Shown here piece after piece: positions 21,542 to 29,101 of a DNA stretch of 29,531 nt (positions are counted from its first letter, which is position 1; every line of letters begins with the position of its first letter). A model generated the notes under the pieces. It saw only the letters and a list, made by a program, of their open reading frames with translations. It was not told the DNA's origin and searched no databases. The DNA is taken from positions 1-29,531 of the IMG/VR virus record IMGVR_UViG_3300037459_000020, one strand, 5' to 3'. Both the position numbers and the translations under genes were made by a program. Source of the DNA: a virus.

Positions 21542-22624
21542 CTATCTCGTGTACGGTGATATGTTAGGACGCAAGAAGGTGTCAGAGCCGTCGCCCTCAC
21601 CCGTCCATGCATCGTCCAGTGCTTCTTTCGCATCGATGTCGATCTGCGGGATCAACTCGATCTTCACTTCTTTGATCTTCCGTGACAGCTGCTTCGACAG
21701 ATTGGATTCAATCGCCATGTACCAGCGATCAGGCACCTCCAGCTCGTCCGTCATCAGACCGACGTCTTGAATCTGACTCTGCACGTACCCGGTGATCTGG
21801 GCGAACGTGAACTGCTCTTCAGGGCTGGGCCAGATCTGCAGCTCAGGGATTGTGCGTTGCCGGTCGTACCACAACTGTGTCGGTCGCCCCGGTGATGTCT
21901 TGTCGGGCAGGTTCGAGTAATCGGTTCGGTTCAGCGTGTGGTAAAACGGGATCTCTTGCGGTGCGTTCTGGATCGCAAACTCGATCACATTGAGGATCGT
22001 GATCCCGTCGTTCGCACGCAGCCGGTAGAACTCGAAGGCGTTCGCGTTCTGGATGTCGTACCAGACCCACTCACCTGCGACAACCACCTGACCCGACGTG
22101 CGATCAATCAGCGTGGTGTAGCTGATGCCGTCATTCGATGCCTCAATCACGAAGCCCCACGGAGAGGCAGACAGCAGCGTATTGACGAGGATGCCGAACG
22201 TTGAGACTGCAGTAGCCGTGTCGAGCTGGAGCTGAATGTTGCCATCCACCAGGGTCTGGGTGCATGCAGTACTCAGATCTTTGTCAAAGGCGTTTTCAGC
22301 TACACCCTCTGACGCTGTCGCAGTACCCCCATCGTTGGTGAACTCATTCTGAGTACGCAGGTTGATGTCGAGGATGTCCTCCGTGCCAAGAGGCAGCGGC
22401 ACAGTGAACTCGCCCGCGTAGATCGGCAGGATGATGCGCTGCACGTTCCACAACTTGATGCCTTTGTTGACGAGGCTCATGCAGAACAGCCACAAACACT
22501 CCAGAGCGATCTGCAAGTGCTCGCCTGTGATCTCCTGCTCGACCATCTTGCAGCGCCTGAAGGCGTGATCGATGATCTGCTGGTTCAGGAAGATCGTCTG
22601 ACCAACTGTTCCACTGGTTGCCAT
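21542..22624 (-). CDS. Connector/tail-accessory protein with inserted discoidin-like domain
   Basis: The 360-residue protein has two halves of one domain. The first is residues 1-95 (helices, then a beta sheet entry: IILPIYAGEFTVPLPLGTEDIL) and the second is residues about 223-360 (RPTQLWYDRQRTIPELQIWP, then a helix LEVPDRWYMAIESNLSKQLSRKI). Together they resemble P22 gp4/adaptor-type head-tail connectors. Between them, residues about 96-222 look like an F5/8-type C (discoidin) domain, with AFDKDLSTAC, WGFVIEASNDGISYTTL and FEFYRLRAN. Discoidin domains bind glycans. GAGGAG sits upstream of ATG 22624, and the frame-shifted extension of the previous gene ends in a TAATG at this start. The connector call is moderately sure. 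Confidence 0.7.
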   Translation of the reverse strand: MATSGTVGQTIFLNQQIIDHAFRRCKMVEQEITGEHLQIALECLWLFCMSLVNKGIKLWNVQRIILPIYAGEFTVPLPLGTEDILDINLRTQNEFTNDGGTATASEGVAENAFDKDLSTACTQTLVDGNIQLQLDTATAVSTFGILVNTLLSASPWGFVIEASNDGISYTTLIDRTSGQVVVAGEWVWYDIQNANAFEFYRLRANDGITILNVIEFAIQNAPQEIPFYHTLNRTDYSNLPDKTSPGRPTQLWYDRQRTIPELQIWPSPEEQFTFAQITGYVQSQIQDVGLMTDELEVPDRWYMAIESNLSKQLSRKIKEVKIELIPQIDIDAKEALDDAWTGEGDGSDTFLRPNISPYTR

Positions 22625-22763
22625 TAGTATCCGGCTCCTCGAACTCTACTTCGTCCACCACGCGGACGCGTACCGTGACCCTTCGGTCTCGGTGATCGCA
22701 CGTGTCGATCCATCACGTCGTTAGCGACCCGGCGAGCTGTACGCTCTACCTTGCCGCCCCGCG
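22624..22763 (-). CDS. -1 frame extension of the 323-aa GG-motif protein
   Basis: This 121-bp stretch between two genes is otherwise the longest gap in the operon, but the -1 frame relative to the upstream gene is open across it. Reading from the slip site gives 46 residues after Lys318 (starting ARGGKVE, ending RGAGY), 14 of them Lys or Arg, and a TAA that overlaps the next ATG as TAATG. The extension repeats the RGGKV motif found in the zero-frame protein. No good start codon or ribosome site lies in this frame: an internal ATG at 22711-22713 has no Shine-Dalgarno. A frameshift fusion of 364 residues is therefore the simplest reading. Confidence 0.7.
22731..22755 (-). other. Possible frameshift-stimulating stem
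   Basis: By hand fold on the transcript, GGC (22755-22753) pairs with GCC (22733-22731), and after a 6-nt bulge GAGC (22746-22743) pairs with GCTC (22737-22734) around loop GTACA. The stem begins 8 nt after the slippery heptamer, within the usual distance. The stem is short, so it may be marginal. Confidence 0.35.
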
Positions 22764-23717
22764 CTTTCCCAAAAGCTTGCCTACCTTCGGCACGTCCGTG
22801 AAGGTGGGCACACCCCCTTTGTCCTCTCGGTAGATACGGTCCCGCTTCGGGGGAGGCTTGTCCTGCACTCGTGCCTTCGGACGTGGGCTGGCTTGTTGAG
22901 ACGCTCGCTGAGCTGACAATGCCTCGTTTACGACGCTGCGCGTACGCTCTTCTCTTGTACGGGCGGCTCGGGCAGCGTTGGCAGCAGCACCTCTACCCAG
23001 CATCCCTACCGACGGGGGGCTGACTGACCCTCCCTCTGCGTACTCCATGAGCCCGCCACGTGCCTTCACGTTCTTGGGCATGCCTTTCTTCGACGCTTTG
23101 CTACGAGCCTTAGCCCTAACCGCTCCGGATTCACCGTAGACCAGCTTCGTACTAATCACCTTCCCGGTGCTTGAGATTAGGGTTCTCGTTCCAACACGTT
23201 TTTTGGTCGCATGGTGCGTCTTGTGCACGCCACCACCACGTGCAAGTCTCGGCTTCAGTCGCTTCGTGCCACCGGCTTCAACATCGGCTTGGGTGCGCCC
23301 CTTACGTGCAGGCTGCACACCTTCGTCCATGGAGGCTTGCGGTCCTGCTGTCTGCACGAACTCACTGGAGGTGTCCTTCACGCGCCCACCGCGCATGTAG
23401 CCCATCTTGTCGCCTTCGGCGTAGAGCTTGTCGTGCATGCCGCCTTCCATGTAGCCGCCACCCGCAGCCTTGGTCATCGTTGACTTCTCTCGTCTCGACT
23501 TCGGTCCACGCTTAGTGGTCACACCGACAGTGCCGCCATGCGAAGCGCGGACGCTCGGTGCACGATGCTTGTTAGCATTCGCAGTCTCATGCGTCGCCTT
23601 CACCGCACCACCACGCATGTAGCCCTTCACGGGTGACTTTCCGGCAGAGCCAGTGAACCCCTGTTCCGCTGGGAACGAGAATTCCTTGACGTACTGCATT
23701 CCTACTTTCTTAGTCAT
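22746..23717 (-). CDS. Basic GG-motif virion protein (zero-frame product)
   Basis: The 323-residue, strongly basic protein is built around recurring motifs: KGYMRGGAV, GGYMEGG, GYMRGGRV, ARGGGV, and MEYAEGGSV, separated by Lys/Arg/Ser/Ala-rich disordered sequence. The C-terminal part (about 285-323) has PPPKRDRIYREDKGG and a VPKVGKLLGK end before RGAAR and stop. It has no catalytic motif. Its place between a small protein and the connector-like gene and its composition suggest a virion or DNA-binding structural protein. A frameshift at codon 317-318 can replace the last five residues with a 46-residue basic tail. Confidence 0.75.
   Translation of the reverse strand: MTKKVGMQYVKEFSFPAEQGFTGSAGKSPVKGYMRGGAVKATHETANANKHRAPSVRASHGGTVGVTTKRGPKSRREKSTMTKAAGGGYMEGGMHDKLYAEGDKMGYMRGGRVKDTSSEFVQTAGPQASMDEGVQPARKGRTQADVEAGGTKRLKPRLARGGGVHKTHHATKKRVGTRTLISSTGKVISTKLVYGESGAVRAKARSKASKKGMPKNVKARGGLMEYAEGGSVSPPSVGMLGRGAAANAARAARTREERTRSVVNEALSAQRASQQASPRPKARVQDKPPPKRDRIYREDKGGVPTFTDVPKVGKLLGKRGAAR
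22764..22770 (-). promoter_or_regulatory. Slippery heptamer GGGAAAG (-1 ribosomal frameshift site)
   Basis: In the zero frame the codons are TTG GGA AAG CGC, so the heptamer reads G GGA AAG, the X XXY YYZ form and the same heptamer as the lambda G/GT shift. An AAGGTAGG-type Shine-Dalgarno-like element lies about 9 nt upstream, and a possible stem starts 8 nt downstream. Shifting opens the 46-residue -1 frame to 22624. Confidence 0.75.
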
Positions 23718-23726
23718 GGTCGTCTC

Positions 23727-23981
23727 CTAACTTTGTAGCCTGATCTGATAGTTTTTCGCCGCGATCAAATCGCGAACAGGGTCGTCGCCTTCAATCTCTC
23801 GCGACACTGAGTATCCAAATTCCTGTATCAATTCCTGCAGCTGCTCAAGAATCACTCGCGGTATTTCGATGTTGAAAGTATCCGTCCCGTCAGTGAACCG
23901 AACACGGAACGACATGCCCCGATCACTCAGCTCATTGACCTCAACGGAGAGTCGTTCAACGGTGACGTTACGCAGTGCCAT
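23727..23981 (-). CDS. Hypothetical small protein
   Basis: The 84-residue acidic protein shows a beta-strand N terminus (NVTVERLSVEVNELSDRG) and strands FRVRFTDGTDTFNIEIP, then a helix (VILEQLQELIQEFGYSV) and an acidic-basic end (GDDPVRDLIAAKNYQIRL). This could be a small beta/alpha domain. The start overlaps the fibre-like gene as TAATG. No family recognised. Confidence 0.7.
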   Translation of the reverse strand: MALRNVTVERLSVEVNELSDRGMSFRVRFTDGTDTFNIEIPRVILEQLQELIQEFGYSVSREIEGDDPVRDLIAAKNYQIRLQS

Positions 23982-25162
23982 TAGCGGGTTATCTCCTGAT
24001 AGAGGTAGTACGCATCAACATACGATGCTCTGTTCGCGAGACCTATGAGCTTCATGATGTGCTCCGATATGAAGTGTCCGAAGCCTGTACCTGATGGAAT
24101 GTTAGTCACGATGGTTGCGACCGACACATCGTCAATGAAGAACTCCACCGACGTACCCGCAGCGTTCACCTCAAACTCCAATTTGAAGTACGTCGATGTC
24201 CCAACAGCTACACCAGTATCCACCGAAGTTTCACCGATGCCATCTTCACAGATCGCTTGCCAGCGGTTACCGTTTTGGTTGTCCTGAGCCTCAAACCCAA
24301 TCCCCTGAAGAATGGTATTCGGCAGAGCCATGCTGAAGAAGCCTGAGCGAATCACGTAGCGATTGGCTGCAATGGAAGCAACGGCAGGAGATTGATACCA
24401 GCAACCGTGCCGCGTAATGCCGCCGACACCGACATGGAAACCTTGCGCGAATTGCGAGAGTAGAAACACACGACCCGCTGACGTCGTACCTGTATTCAGC
24501 CCCCAGACACCAGGGTGATCAGTGAAGTCGTAGGTAGCTGTGGGCGTGGAAACACTGGCACCGGCACCAGCAGAAATTGCTTGTAGCCCGTCAACCTGCA
24601 AGCCTCCGGGTGGTTCGAAAAAGTCGGAGAACACGAACGCTCGTATGCCCATCGACTCGAAGAAGTTGCGTTGTGGACTACCTGCTGAGCCACCACCACT
24701 GATGACAACGGCAATTCTCAGGTTCTGAGTAAACGCAGATCCCTGCGCTTCGACCTCAGCAATGGTGATCTCTCGGTACGTTCCTTCATCCGTGATCGTA
24801 TCGATCTCAACGATGACGAAGTTGTCGGCGTCACTTTGGTCTTGCAGGAAGATGATCGAGCCAGCGCTGAGCAGATCAAGAAACACAGAGACGTCCGTGC
24901 CCCCGTCATTGGTCTCGTTGATCCACATGATCGTGGCTGATTCGATAGTCGCGTTGTTGAACCGGACCTGACCACTCGCAGGGGGTGCAACGATCTCGGT
25001 GCGATAGCGCCAAACACCTAAGCCAACGAAACCACCAGCAGTGTCTTGCCAGTCGAAGTCGTAGTTGTCACCTGAAAGCTTGGTGAGCACTTGACCGAGT
25101 GCACCACCCGCAGGGATGGGGATCGCTACGATCCCAGCAGTGCCTAGCCCTGATCCCGGCAT
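23981..25162 (-). CDS. Fibre-like virion protein with ConA-like C-terminal domain
   Basis: The 393-residue protein starts with a Gly/Pro/Ala-rich segment and AGGALGQVLTKLSGDNYDFDWQD, a signature I associate with the N-terminal repeats of phage tail fibres. A beta-rich linker and the PQRNFFESMGIRAFVFSDFF region follow. The C-terminal 220 residues (VDGLQAISA..., TYFKLEFEVNAAGTSVEFFIDDVSVATIV) follow a jelly-roll or ConA/LamG-like strand pattern. It would be a minor fibre or decoration protein. There is no enzyme motif. Confidence 0.65.
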   Translation of the reverse strand: MPGSGLGTAGIVAIPIPAGGALGQVLTKLSGDNYDFDWQDTAGGFVGLGVWRYRTEIVAPPASGQVRFNNATIESATIMWINETNDGGTDVSVFLDLLSAGSIIFLQDQSDADNFVIVEIDTITDEGTYREITIAEVEAQGSAFTQNLRIAVVISGGGSAGSPQRNFFESMGIRAFVFSDFFEPPGGLQVDGLQAISAGAGASVSTPTATYDFTDHPGVWGLNTGTTSAGRVFLLSQFAQGFHVGVGGITRHGCWYQSPAVASIAANRYVIRSGFFSMALPNTILQGIGFEAQDNQNGNRWQAICEDGIGETSVDTGVAVGTSTYFKLEFEVNAAGTSVEFFIDDVSVATIVTNIPSGTGFGHFISEHIMKLIGLANRASYVDAYYLYQEITR

Positions 25163-25166
25163 ACGG

Positions 25167-25718
25167 TCACCCCACTGCGGCTTTGAGGGTCTCGCTTACC
25201 GTCGCGAGTCTGGACTTCTCCTGCAGAAGTTGAGTTTGAAGTTCGTCAACATCAGCGAGTTGGCGTTCCAACTTCGCTTCCATCTTTCCAATGGTCTGTT
25301 CACGCTGTACGAGTGCTTGCTCAGTGCGTTGCGTCTCTGCGAATTTTTCCTGCGCTGCGTCTCGACGACCTTGAGCGTCTTTCAGCGTTGCTTGAGCAGA
25401 CTCATTCAAGTCCGCTGCTTCGCTTGTTGCGGTAGCTACAATCTCTTCTGCTTCCGCCTCTGCCTTCACACGTGTTGCTTCGGCTTCCTCGCGTGCCGTA
25501 GTGGTTGCTTCCCTCGCTTCTGTCAGTTCATGGTCGATCCGTGTTTCCTTCTCAACAATCTCACGGGCAGTCCCGGCCAATGCAATACGATCTTCCAGTG
25601 TTTTTTGCTCGGCCTTGATCTCGTCGAGAGCCTTCTTGAGCCTGTCGGGATCAGACAAAAGTTCGAGCGCCTGCATGAGGTGATCGTTACCTCTGTTGAC
25701 GATGTTCTGACCTCTCAC
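25167..25718 (-). CDS. Coiled-coil protein of the virion operon
   Basis: The 183-residue protein starts with GTG at 25718, preceded by GGGAGG and overlapping the previous stop as GTGA. It is almost entirely a long coiled coil: after a short helical N terminus, Ala/Glu/Lys/Arg/Thr-rich heptads run from about residue 25 to 178. There are no hydrophobic segments or Cys residues. Coiled-coil proteins of this size can be scaffold, tail-rod or fibre-linking proteins. Its place after capsid-side decoration genes and before a fibre-like gene fits none of them exactly, so I leave the role open. Confidence 0.75.
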   Translation of the reverse strand: MRGQNIVNRGNDHLMQALELLSDPDRLKKALDEIKAEQKTLEDRIALAGTAREIVEKETRIDHELTEAREATTTAREEAEATRVKAEAEAEEIVATATSEAADLNESAQATLKDAQGRRDAAQEKFAETQRTEQALVQREQTIGKMEAKLERQLADVDELQTQLLQEKSRLATVSETLKAAVG

Positions 25719-26044
25719 GACATGCCTCCCGATGCCTGGACCACGGTCAACGATGCCGTGCCTCCACCTGCCGTCGTGATGAGTCTGCAGGCTTGCGGAG
25801 GGAAGGCGTAGTTCGAATCCTGAGTCGCGCTCAACCCATCGAGAATAGGATGAGTAATCCAGTCAGCGGTCGCTGGACTGAAGTTTTCATCGAATGGATC
25901 GTCAAACGTATGTTCCACGGAGTAAGTGATTATCCCTGTCACCACCACGACGAGCCCGACATTAAGCGGATTAGCATACTTGTCAAGCACGATCACTGGA
26001 CCTTCGAGCGGACTGCCAGTTAGAGGGGTGTTGATCGGTCTCAT
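25715..26044 (-). CDS. Small beta-rich virion protein (paralogue of the 209-aa protein domain)
   Basis: The 109-residue protein begins MRPINTPLTGSPLEGPVIVL and has PLNVGLVVVVTGIITYSVEHTFDDPF, then aromatic and Asp/Pro-rich turns, ending ASLTVVQASGG. The order of its segments matches the C-terminal half of the 209-residue protein at 27722-28351 (PFNVSLAVIITVVVDVTVQFTFDDVF, then TVRFEVAQAG). It is probably a capsid- or tail-surface beta-sandwich protein. Its neighbours directly abut it. Confidence 0.7.
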   Translation of the reverse strand: MRPINTPLTGSPLEGPVIVLDKYANPLNVGLVVVVTGIITYSVEHTFDDPFDENFSPATADWITHPILDGLSATQDSNYAFPPQACRLITTAGGGTASLTVVQASGGMS

Positions 26045-27721
26045 CTAAAACACACCGTTTGCTGCATCCCATATGCTTGCAATCTCAGCAGGAGTCAGCG
26101 CTTTGATGTATCCGATCATGTCGTGCAGCTCGCCCGGTTCCCAGTTGTCCACCGTCGCAGATCCCTGTTGACCACCCCACCGAGAATCAGAGGCATCACC
26201 GTAAGTAGGTGTCCACACATCTGGGGTCGTGGTAACTGCGGGAAGTCCAGTGCGGTCAGTGTCCTGCCAGTAGATCAGTGGTCCGCCACCGAGACCGTCC
26301 TGCACCACTGAGATCATGCCGAAGTCAGGACCACCACCCAGTGCGATGATGTCGGAAACTACTTCGTAGACCACACCACCACCGGTAGTCTGAGCACGGA
26401 AGAATAATTCCCAACCAATAGCTGTACCAATGACGCCCAGCTCGAAACTGTTGATTGCGCTAGTGCCAAAAGTGAAGATGGTCTTACGATCTCCATCACC
26501 CACTCCGTTGACGGTAACAAGCGCACACACAGTACCTGCGCCACGTCCCGCAGTGGGCTCCCAGTTGGTAGCACCAGCGGTAGAAAAGAACGTTGGATTG
26601 CTCGAACCGTAGACTTGCTTCTGCCTGTTGTACCCCGACTCGATCTGCAGACCTGGGCCTGCATCGTCCGCTGCGTTCTCGACGCTCGATCCAGTGCTGA
26701 AGGCAGAGGCAGCTGTATGGTTCGGTCCCAAACCACCATCTGAAACGAAGTCGCTTGCACCTAAATGGCTACCGGTGCCCCAGATGACCAACGACTCATC
26801 CAGCCAGCCCAGATCTGAAACAAGCTCATGGTAGTCAGCCGCAGCCCCAGCAAGATCACCAGCAGCGGCGAAGAGAGCTGCTACGTTCGCTGGGCCGAAT
26901 ACAACGTTGCGGTTGATGTAGCCGCCACCGACGATGCCGATGTACGTGCCGTCGAAGCCTGCACTGGCTACGCCACCAAACTGCGTGTGCGTAGGATCTG
27001 CGAAGCCCGACATCGCATCCTCAGCAAACGTGTCAATCGTGGCACCTGTTCCGGAGAATACGGTGGAGAGACCTAGATCAACCCCATCAACGTACATGAT
27101 CAGTCCGTTACCGTCCGCAGCCTGATCAACGTGCACGTAGTAGAGAACACCGGGTGTGACGAAACTGCCTGCAGTCGTGATCGAAATGACTTCCGGTGAG
27201 CCATCACACTCGAAGCGTAACGCTCCGTTCGACTCCACCGAGATCTGCATCACGAGCCCAGTGTTGTTGAGCCATGTGCAGCTCATCAGGGACATCGCAG
27301 CAGGCTCGATCTCCATGAGCCGGAACCAACAGCCCATGCCGCCAGTTGTCCAACCAGCCGTGACAGGACCACCCAGATTTCTAGGACGTGGGAGTGCGTT
27401 GTTGTACTTCCACAATCCGAAGTTCAGGGGTGTGCCACGAGGTCCGAGAAGAGGTGCTTGCCGCCATGCGTTGACCGCAGCTTGGAGGCTTAGATCGAGC
27501 CCACCATCCGCACCACTATCGATGTAGTCACCGCTCGCCTCATCCATGAGCCAGTAGTGACTCACGTCCAACGAGAGCAAGAGTTCCTCGAAGGTGTTGC
27601 CACCACCAGCTGCATCAGGATCTGTGTCAACACCAGCGCGTGCGACCGACCCGGAGCCAACCCCAGTTACGAGACCACCCCCAGGATTCGGTCGGACAAC
27701 GGTAGTACGTGTAACCCCCAC
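26045..27721 (-). CDS. LamG/ConA-like virion protein, two domains
   Basis: The 558-residue protein starts with GTG at 27721 (GTG directly after the previous TAG, with a weak ribosome site). It holds two jelly-roll-like modules: residues about 46-300 (SHYWLMDEASGDYIDSGADGG, then LYYVHVDQAADGNGLIMYVDG) and about 390-558, which includes ELHDMIGYIKALTPAEIASIW. These are laminin G/concanavalin A-like signatures, typical of glycan-binding domains in phage surface proteins. An N-terminal Gly/Val-rich anchor precedes the first. A virion adhesin or decoration protein is likely. There are no catalytic residues to suggest a depolymerase. Confidence 0.75.
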   Translation of the reverse strand: MGVTRTTVVRPNPGGGLVTGVGSGSVARAGVDTDPDAAGGGNTFEELLLSLDVSHYWLMDEASGDYIDSGADGGLDLSLQAAVNAWRQAPLLGPRGTPLNFGLWKYNNALPRPRNLGGPVTAGWTTGGMGCWFRLMEIEPAAMSLMSCTWLNNTGLVMQISVESNGALRFECDGSPEVISITTAGSFVTPGVLYYVHVDQAADGNGLIMYVDGVDLGLSTVFSGTGATIDTFAEDAMSGFADPTHTQFGGVASAGFDGTYIGIVGGGYINRNVVFGPANVAALFAAAGDLAGAAADYHELVSDLGWLDESLVIWGTGSHLGASDFVSDGGLGPNHTAASAFSTGSSVENAADDAGPGLQIESGYNRQKQVYGSSNPTFFSTAGATNWEPTAGRGAGTVCALVTVNGVGDGDRKTIFTFGTSAINSFELGVIGTAIGWELFFRAQTTGGGVVYEVVSDIIALGGGPDFGMISVVQDGLGGGPLIYWQDTDRTGLPAVTTTPDVWTPTYGDASDSRWGGQQGSATVDNWEPGELHDMIGYIKALTPAEIASIWDAANGVF

Positions 27722-28351
27722 CTATTGGATGCCTGCTTGAGCCACCTCGAAGCGTACAGTGCCGGTACCTGAGTTGGTCAACACTCGAACAGCCTTCACA
27801 GGTGAGACAATTGTCGCTTCATCATCAGCTAGGATGTTCGTCAAGTCCGTGTGATCGAACCATGTGAACGGACCACTGTTGTCAGCAAACACGTCGTCAA
27901 ACGTGAACTGAACTGTTACGTCCACAACGACTGTGATGATCACAGCAAGGCTGACATTGAACGGCGAGACGTTCTGATCGAGGGGAATCTCCTGAGAGGC
28001 TCCTACCCCGTTCGTCCCGATCTCGACGTCCGTCCCGAAGGAGGCATCCGCAGCGATCTGCGTCACGGTCTTGAAGTTGACCGCTGTCGCAACTGTAGTC
28101 GCGTTGGGACCGGCAATCGTCTCACTGACAATGTTGCCGCTCTCGTCCGTGCCGGTAATGGTGAAGTTGGTCGCACTGATGTTGCCACCAGACTCCAGCT
28201 CCACCTGCCGCTGCACATCAAGCACAGCGACACCGGCAACAACGAAAGCCCCATCAAGAGCTAGGTCGCCTGCGGCACCCAACTGCTGATCTTCACAAAT
28301 GCCGTTGGGGTCAGCCGCACCCAGCTGTCGTGTCTGAGATACGGATCGCAT
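27722..28351 (-). CDS. Beta-rich virion structural protein
   Basis: The 209-residue protein is rich in Val, Thr, Gly and Asn with no Lys clusters. The N-terminal half has VAGVAVLDVQRQVELESGGNI and TDESGNIVSETIAG, and the C-terminal half holds the module shared with the 109-residue protein at 25715-26044. AAAGGAG sits in the 3' end of the previous gene at a normal distance from the ATG. It is probably exposed on the virion surface. No family recognised. Confidence 0.7.
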   Translation of the reverse strand: MRSVSQTRQLGAADPNGICEDQQLGAAGDLALDGAFVVAGVAVLDVQRQVELESGGNISATNFTITGTDESGNIVSETIAGPNATTVATAVNFKTVTQIAADASFGTDVEIGTNGVGASQEIPLDQNVSPFNVSLAVIITVVVDVTVQFTFDDVFADNSGPFTWFDHTDLTNILADDEATIVSPVKAVRVLTNSGTGTVRFEVAQAGIQ

Positions 28352-28354
28352 GGG

Positions 28355-29056
28355 CTAGCTCCTTTCTTTGGTGGCAAAGATCCAGTCGAAGTCTCCTACC
28401 AACGCAGCGACTGCACCTGCCTGCACACCGAAAGCGGGTTGCAGTTCACCGACAGGAAGCGCCAGACCATTCAGGTCGAGGAAGCCCAGAGGCGTTCCGT
28501 TCACACCGTAGTAGACACGGTCGATGCCATCCCAGAACCACTCAGTTGTGAAGAAGTTCGTCGTGATCGTCGCGATTGCCACGTCTGTCGCAATGTCAGC
28601 ACTGCCCGAACGCACAATGATGTCCAACGTCGCAGCGTCGTCATCTTTGCGGAAGAAGACACCGTTGTTCGGCGTCAGACCTCCACCGTCAGCCAGTCCA
28701 ATCACGAGGTCGGAATCAGTCTCGTCGTCTACCGATTGCCGCGAGCGGAAGTACTGCTTGCGATTCGCCGCAGCCTCCATCAGGAAGCTCTGACCGTTCT
28801 TGACGGCAAACTCAGAATCGTTGTCGGCACCAGCTGTGGTCAGCCGAAGCACACCACCGTCTACGTCTGCCAATGCCTGTGTCCCCGCACCCACACCAGA
28901 GAAGGTGAAGTCAGCTGCGGTGAAGTAGTCGAAGTCTTCCATGTAGTTATGGAACTTCGTCGGGTCGAGTTGACCCATCGAACCGAAGAGATCGGCAGCG
29001 TTCCGGTTGGTGATGCCGTTCTCAAAGTTGGTGTTCTGAATATTAATCAGACCCAT
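28355..29056 (-). CDS. Probable capsid decoration protein, ConA-like fold
   Basis: The 233-residue protein follows the capsid gene after an 88-bp gap and is beta-rich. Its pattern (FDYFTAADFTFSG, RLTTAGADNDSEFAVK, RKQYFRSRQSVDDETDSDL, WDGIDRVYYGVNGTP) resembles jelly-roll/LamG-like structural proteins found next to capsid genes in environmental podoviruses. Decoration of the head surface is likely, by position and fold. AGGAG precedes the ATG at about 10 nt. Twin hairpins occupy the upstream gap. Confidence 0.65.
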   Translation of the reverse strand: MGLINIQNTNFENGITNRNAADLFGSMGQLDPTKFHNYMEDFDYFTAADFTFSGVGAGTQALADVDGGVLRLTTAGADNDSEFAVKNGQSFLMEAAANRKQYFRSRQSVDDETDSDLVIGLADGGGLTPNNGVFFRKDDDAATLDIIVRSGSADIATDVAIATITTNFFTTEWFWDGIDRVYYGVNGTPLGFLDLNGLALPVGELQPAFGVQAGAVAALVGDFDWIFATKERS

Positions 29057-29073
29057 GTCGAATCTCCTATTGG

Positions 29074-29096
29074 GTTCTCCGTTTCACGTCCGGAGA
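29074..29096 (-). ncRNA. Hairpin A of a twin element
   Basis: On the transcript a 7-bp perfect stem (29096-29090 with 29080-29074; TTCTCCG with CGGAGAA) closes a 9-nt loop GACGTGAAA. It lies 18 nt upstream of the ATG at 29056 and 5 nt 3' of hairpin B. The loop is identical to that of hairpin B although the stem sequence is unrelated. No U-run follows, so a terminator is unlikely. Confidence 0.7.
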
Positions 29097-29101
29097 AATT
29101 C

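Noticed and set aside
22344-22661. Minus-strand frame across the connector gene start
   Set aside because: It lies out of frame within the connector gene and has no ribosome site. The gap is better explained by the -1 extension.
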